From assembly GCA_001600635.1 (NCBI GenBank), contig BCKL01000003.1, positions 819,923 through 883,922 of the forward strand: a DNA stretch of 64,000 nt. The letters are read 5' to 3'. Each line of letters opens with the position of its first letter. The stretch's first letter is position 1. The position numbers were made by a program, and so were the translations under genes. The notes under the pieces are model-generated. The model was not told where the DNA came from and made no database searches. It was given only the letters and a program-made list of their open reading frames with translations. Origin of the DNA: Leucosporidium creatinivorum. Its lineage: Eukaryota > Basidiomycota > Microbotryomycetes > Leucosporidiales > Leucosporidiaceae. Of the stretch, positions 59,901-64,000 are shown piece by piece.

Positions 59901-62405
59901 TCAGCGGCGCAAGAACCTCGTCCAACGCTCATCTCCACGGCGAAGAAAGCCATCCAAGGTCGGGAGGCCGTCGCCCGAATTGTGGTGGACTTTGGAGTTG
60001 AGGAGTTGGTCGGCGGGGTAGCGGTAGACGGTGACTCCATCGGCGAGGTGCTGCTCGATCTTGCTCCACTCTCCTCCCGCTGTCCTGTAGACTCGCCACT
60101 CATCCCCCTCCTCTTGCTCGACCTCTCGGGGGATCCTCCCTGCCTTTAACTCCCTTCTTCATCGTGGGCTTGTGCTGAGCGAACGACTTCTCCTTGACGT
60201 CGCGGTAGTTCTGGTATCCAATCCCAGACGAGTTGTCGCCGTGGATGTGAAGCTGTCGGCGCTAGGAAGGTTAGCGCGAGTGATGGGGCGAAACGAGAGG
60301 GTTGAACTTACGGGGATGTAAGGCGGCGAGGAGAGCAAGCCGGATTCAGTTTCGTCCATCGAGGCTTGACGCCTGAAGTGGATGGGTCGCGTTTCGAGGC
60401 TCTGCGAGGTGTGCGCTGGTCAGCGTAGAGTCGACATGGATACGAAGGCGAATCCGTACGGCCTCGTCCAAACGATCCACATCCTCCTCCTGAGTAGGGA
60501 TCTCTTCCATCATACTCCTGATCGTCTCCATATTCCTCGGACTTGCACCCAACGTCTCCCAACGACCCGACTTGAGCGTAAGCAATCCCGAGACGAGATC
60601 ACGAGCGAGCTGCCTCAAGCTTTGACGCGAGAGATGAGTGAAGACGTCAAGCGGGACGCTCACCCACTTGCCCGTCTCCTCCTTAACCTCGACCCATACA
60701 TCTCCCTCTCCAAAGCGATAGCCGTAGCGCACCGGCTGACCCCAAAGGAGGCCGTACTGCTGATGACCTTCGAGCGCAATGTCCATTTGACGGGTGACCG
60801 AGGTATGAGAGCCGACAGAGGTTGTAGGGAAGACGAGGGCGTCGGGGTTGACGTCGGGGAGCTTAAAGAAGTAGTGGGGCTGACGAGCGGCCGGGAAGGA
60901 CACGAGGATCTCGTTCTGCGAAAGGTCGAGGTCAGCGCTCGTTCGTAGAGCCCTCTCGCCGCTGTACTTACGGTCACTCCGGACGTCAGGAAACGCTCGA
61001 CGTAGTCGACTCGCGTCTGTGGTGATGAATGGAAGGGTCAGCCTCGTCTCGATCGAATAGCTAGCGCCGAGCTCGAACAAACTCACCATCTCCACCTGAC
61101 CGACTCCATCCGTAGGCAGCCATCCGCTATTCCAGTCGGGTGGAATCGCGTTGAGGTAGACGGGTCCGGTGGTGCCGATGAGAGCGCGAGGGATTCCGAG
61201 AGCGCGGCTGAAGTCGTCGGCCGCGATGCCGCTGAAGAGGGTGGCGGGGAGGAGGACTCCCTCGAGCATGGCGACCTAGCGCGAGGGAAGATCGTCGACG
61301 ACGAGGAGACCGAAGAAGGCTTCGAGAGGGACCTCGGCGTTGGGAGTGGAGGCGAGGGGCGAGTCGGGGTCGAGGCGGTTGCGGTCGAGTCGGCCACGGT
61401 AGATGTCGGTGCAGAGGGAAGGGGCAGCATTGGGTCTCTGTGTTGGAGGTCAAGCGAGGTCGTCAGCGTTGAGAGCACATTGTGCAGGCTCGAAGAGCTC
61501 CTACTCACCCAGTGACCTCCATGAACTCTAGAGCCCATCGCTCGCTCGGTCTTCCCAATATACGCATCAGGACCATCATGTCCGATCCACATCTTGCCAC
61601 CATCATTCTCCCGCTCCTCTGTCCACCTAACAAGCTGACCTTGGGATCCTCCCTCCTCGGCGCCGACGAGGATGCCGACGGAGACTCCACGCTCGAGCGA
61701 GCCGTAGCCCTCGCGGTCGTAGATGTACTGGTGGCGGAAGTGGTCGGTGGTAGTAAGGGGGGTCATGAACTTGAAGGGGTTGGCGTACGAGTCGCGCGAG
61801 CGAGCGACGAGGAACTTGTCGGCGCCGTAGGGGATTCGTTGGCATGCGATGGCGACGAAAGAGCTCATAGGTTCGGGTCCGTAACGCAAGGCAAGGGAGG
61901 CTCCGGTAGCTCGTTCCATGCTCTCCAAGCACTCGATGGCACGACTCCACTCGGCGAACTTGCGCTCCATGACGGGCTTGAGGTCTGAGAGACAGAGAGG
62001 GGTCAGCTCTCTACTCTCATACATCACCCCAAGGAACGTCCGCATACCCTGAGGTCGTCTGGGATCATTCTTGAACGCCTCGCGCTCGAAGGGGACTTGG
62101 CGCAAGTCGAACTCCTTATGGCGCTCATTCTTGGGAGGGGGAAAGGTCCAGTCGGAGACTTTGACACCTTTGACCTTGGTCACGCCGTAATCTCCTGCTT
62201 TGACGTAGCCTGGCAAGACGGAGGACGAGCTGATTCGGCGGGCAGGCGGGCGCGGAGCGTTGGGTTCCTCGTCGTCGCTAGGGAGGACGATGGGAGCTGT
62301 AGGAGTGTAGTAGAAGATCAGCTCTACTGCTCGGAGCTGTCGCTGCTCATGCGGCTCAGCGCTCATCTGCCATGCGTTGCTCGTCAACTCACCTCGTCTC
62401 GACAT
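59901..62405 (-). pseudogene. Unknown conserved-looking gene with in-frame TAG and a frameshift
   Basis: The start at 62405 gives MSRRG. About eight exons then encode a soluble-looking protein of some 700 residues with strong C-ending codons. Recognisable stretches include VLPGYVKAGDYGVTKVKGVK, MSSFVAIACQRIPYGADKFL, HFRHQYIYDREGYGSLERGV, KMWIGHDGPDAYIGKTERAM, VAMLEGVLLPATLFSGIAAD, LNAIPPDWNSGWLPTDGVGQ and HIHGDNSSGIGYQNYRDVKE. I do not recognise the family. Two lesions interrupt it. A TAG at 61276-61278 stands in frame between DDLPSR and VAMLEG. Near 60128-60132, a run of five C, the frame shifts by one: upstream it reads GVKGRED, downstream EVEQEEGDEWRVYRTAG to a stop at 59901. A poor 57-nt in-phase intron (GTCCCT...GCTAG) could remove the TAG. 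It may be a decaying gene or an assembly error in an intact one. Confidence 0.6.
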
Positions 62406-62792
62406 GCTGGGAGAAGGATCGCGAAGCCGAATGAGAGAGGGTAGTAGAGGAAAAGCTTATGTGCAGTCGAGCAGCGCTGGTCGAAGATGAGAAGACGAGG
62501 CGACGAGCGTGAACGTAGGAAGCAAACCAAGCTCGCCGGCGGCTCGTGCCCAAAGTCTCGAAGAGAAAGGGGGCGCAGCGAATCGTCTGTCGCAAAGCAC
62601 AGGGATCAAGAACCGTACCTGCAGAGTGGGAGCCAATCCAACGTAGCAACGCTGAGAGCGATCCACTTGGTCACATCGCCGAGTTCGCTAAGCCCATCGC
62701 CGAGCTCACTGAGACCGCCGTGGATCAGATGTAGCTGCTCAAGTCCATTGCCTAGTCGGATCTAACAGTCTCCCCACCCATCTCCCCGCTAT
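62406..62792. other. Spacer upstream of the broken gene
   Basis: 387 bases between the ATG of the broken gene and the stop of the right-edge gene. Short open frames on both strands lack ATG starts and codon bias. It presumably holds the promoter of the former and the 3' UTR of the latter. Confidence 0.45.
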
Positions 62793-63917
62793 TCAATCAT
62801 CCTCTTTCTTGACCAACTGCGAGAGAGCCACCTCGGTCGCATTCTCCTCCCTCCAATAAAGCTCTTCTCCCTCCTTATCCTCCTCATCCTCCTCCTCAGC
62901 AAGCAAGTTGTGATCGTCATCCCCCTCCACAACCACATCCTCGTAGCCTCCGCCCCAACGCCTGATCAACACACGCCTCGGGTCCCCATCCTCATTCTCC
63001 TCTTCCTGCTCCTCTCCGTCACTGTCCTCCACAGCATTCTCGCCCGAGTAAGCCCTCATCGTTTCTTTCTCCGCAATGTGTACTATCTCAGCGTTCACGG
63101 AGGCGAGTTGGATGCTGGTGCGGAAGCTGCTGACCAGCGACTCGGGAAGGTCCCTACGGTGGAGGGGAAGTGTGGCGGGCTGCTCGGCGCGTTGGGCCGC
63201 AGAGGTGGTAAAGTCGAGAGGGGTGGGAGGGGTGTAGCTGAAAGGCTCGTCTTCTTGCTCCTGCTCGTCGGCGACCTCGTAGTCGTCGTCCATGTCGGCC
63301 GAGGCGCGAGTGACTCTGAGCGAAGCTGCGATTGTGGCTCGGTAGGGGGGATCGGCTGTAGATGTGCACACGGTCAGCTCTAGTTGCTGTCGTAATCCTA
63401 CTCCTAAGGCACGAGAACTCACACTCCAAGATTGTCTGCAGGCGCTCATACTCGGCCTTGCACTCCTCCTCCGAGAACCCTCCTCCGACCCCAAGGCTGA
63501 TGCTGCTCCAGTTGACCGCGCTCATATTCTCGGACCAATCAAGAAGCTTAGCGCGGCGTTTATCCTCCCACTCCCGTGTGAGCTCGGGCGAGGGGGAGGC
63601 GCGGGCTCCGTCAATCTCCATCGGCTGCTCGGGCGCGGGCATGTCGGCGTTTGAAAGGGCGAGTGGCTGCGTGGGCGCAGCTAGAGAAGATATAGGGTTA
63701 GTAGAACGTTCTCTGCGCCTGGTCAATAGTCTACAGCATCCACCTATAAGAGCGAGAAGAGAGCGAAGAGACTCGGAGCGCAGGCTCTGCAGCAGGGCGG
63801 GGGCATATGAGCGTTTGAGTCGATATCGGCGCTCGAGAAAGCTCACCTGGAGATTTGCAGCGGGATCCGAAGCGTCCAAGAGCCTTGGGCTGCTGCTGTA
63901 GATTGTCTGCGAGCGAG
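62793..63917 (-). CDS. Unknown acidic, probably nuclear protein, 3' part (runs off right edge)
   Basis: At least four exons can be joined: DNLQQQPKALGRFGSRCKSP, then AAPTQPLALSNADMPAPEQP through KRRAKLLDWSENMSAVNWSS and SLGVGGGFSEEECKAEYERL, then a Pro/Thr-rich part with DMDDDYEVADEQEQEDEPFS, then LPESLVSSFRTSIQLASVNA and a very acidic tail ending SQLVKKEDD. The segment NWSSISLGVGGGFSEEECKA with its preceding WEDKRRAKLLDW resembles one helix-turn of a SANT/Myb-like or trihelix domain (spaced Trp, E-E-C-K), but it is too short to prove. The first visible exon begins after an acceptor at 63918; the donor lies beyond the window, so the start is missing. Acidic composition suggests a nuclear co-regulator. 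Confidence 0.62.
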
Positions 63918-64000
63918 GAGAGCAAGGTCAGCGCCGAAGTCGCTTGGTGAAGGCTGATCGTTGGTGGTGGAAGCGTGTCAAATTCGCTGGGAGCTCATCA

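Noticed and set aside
61127-61453. Arg/Pro-rich open frame across the in-frame TAG, which would avoid the stop
   Set aside because: It would need a different acceptor and gives low-complexity Arg/Pro/Ser sequence, while the TAG-containing frame reads as normal protein on both sides.
62546-62734. Small plus-strand frame reading PKVSKRKGAQRIVCRKAQG
   Set aside because: It starts at GTG, not ATG, has no homology I recognise, and lies in a promoter/3' UTR spacer.

Overview
The window is fungal nuclear DNA: GC-rich, densely packed, with short introns (mostly about 50-90 nt) that begin GTGAGT/GTAAGT, carry a GCTGAC- or CTAAC-type branch site, and end in CAG. The gene content (Sec5, Lro1-type PDAT, tricalbin, squalene synthase, an HSF-type factor, Rpc37, CTP synthase), the very high intron density and the C-ending codons point to a basidiomycete. 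My best guess is Pucciniomycotina, Microbotryomycetes-like (red-yeast relatives); that placement is inference. No prophage, CRISPR array, insertion sequence or retroelement was recognised.

Layout. 0-3.5 kb: left-edge partial gene and an HSF-type transcription factor (both minus). 3.5-7.9 kb: tricalbin-like SMP/C2 membrane-contact protein (plus). 8.2-10 kb: SGNH-hydrolase-like protein (minus). 11.5-14.1 kb: CTP synthase (plus). 14.3-17.4 kb: SulP sulfate permease with STAS domain (plus). 17.5-20.1 kb: two divergently arranged SUR7/PalI-like four-TM proteins. 20.3-24.5 kb: exocyst Sec5 (minus), head to head with PDAT/Lro1 (24.7-28 kb, plus). 28.2-34.1 kb: a very large DENN-domain protein (minus), then RNA polymerase III subunit Rpc37 (minus), divergent from a J-domain protein (plus). 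37.3-38.8 kb: phosphoglycerate-mutase-like histidine phosphatase (minus). 38.8-41.8 kb: gene-poor, with an intron-containing tRNA-Gly(GCC). 41.8-42.8 kb: F-box-like protein (minus). 43.4-45.7 kb: unknown polytopic membrane protein. 46.0-46.4 kb: small Lys-rich protein with a split start codon (minus). 46.8-48.9 kb: squalene synthase. 49.2-51.2 kb: PRPP synthetase. 52.4-57.2 kb: a fusion of an acyltransferase-3 membrane domain with an Egghead/BRE-3-like GT2 glycosyltransferase. 57.7-59.3 kb: charged, probably nuclear protein. 59.9-62.4 kb: conserved-looking unknown gene broken by an in-frame TAG and a one-base frameshift (minus). 62.8 kb to the right edge: acidic unknown protein, partial (minus).

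The genes are mostly unrelated housekeeping functions, with a bias to membrane lipid and secretion biology (tricalbin, PDAT, squalene synthase, Sec5, SUR7-like proteins, DENN). There is no clear biosynthetic cluster. The most unusual object is the acyltransferase-3/GT2 fusion, which physically couples acyl transfer and sugar transfer in one polytopic protein. Secondary points are two genes with apparent lesions (an AA splice acceptor in the SGNH-like gene; a stop and a frameshift in the 59.9-62.4 kb gene), an 11-nt microexon, and a recurrent GCTCGGCG/CGCCGAGC motif scattered through introns and spacers.
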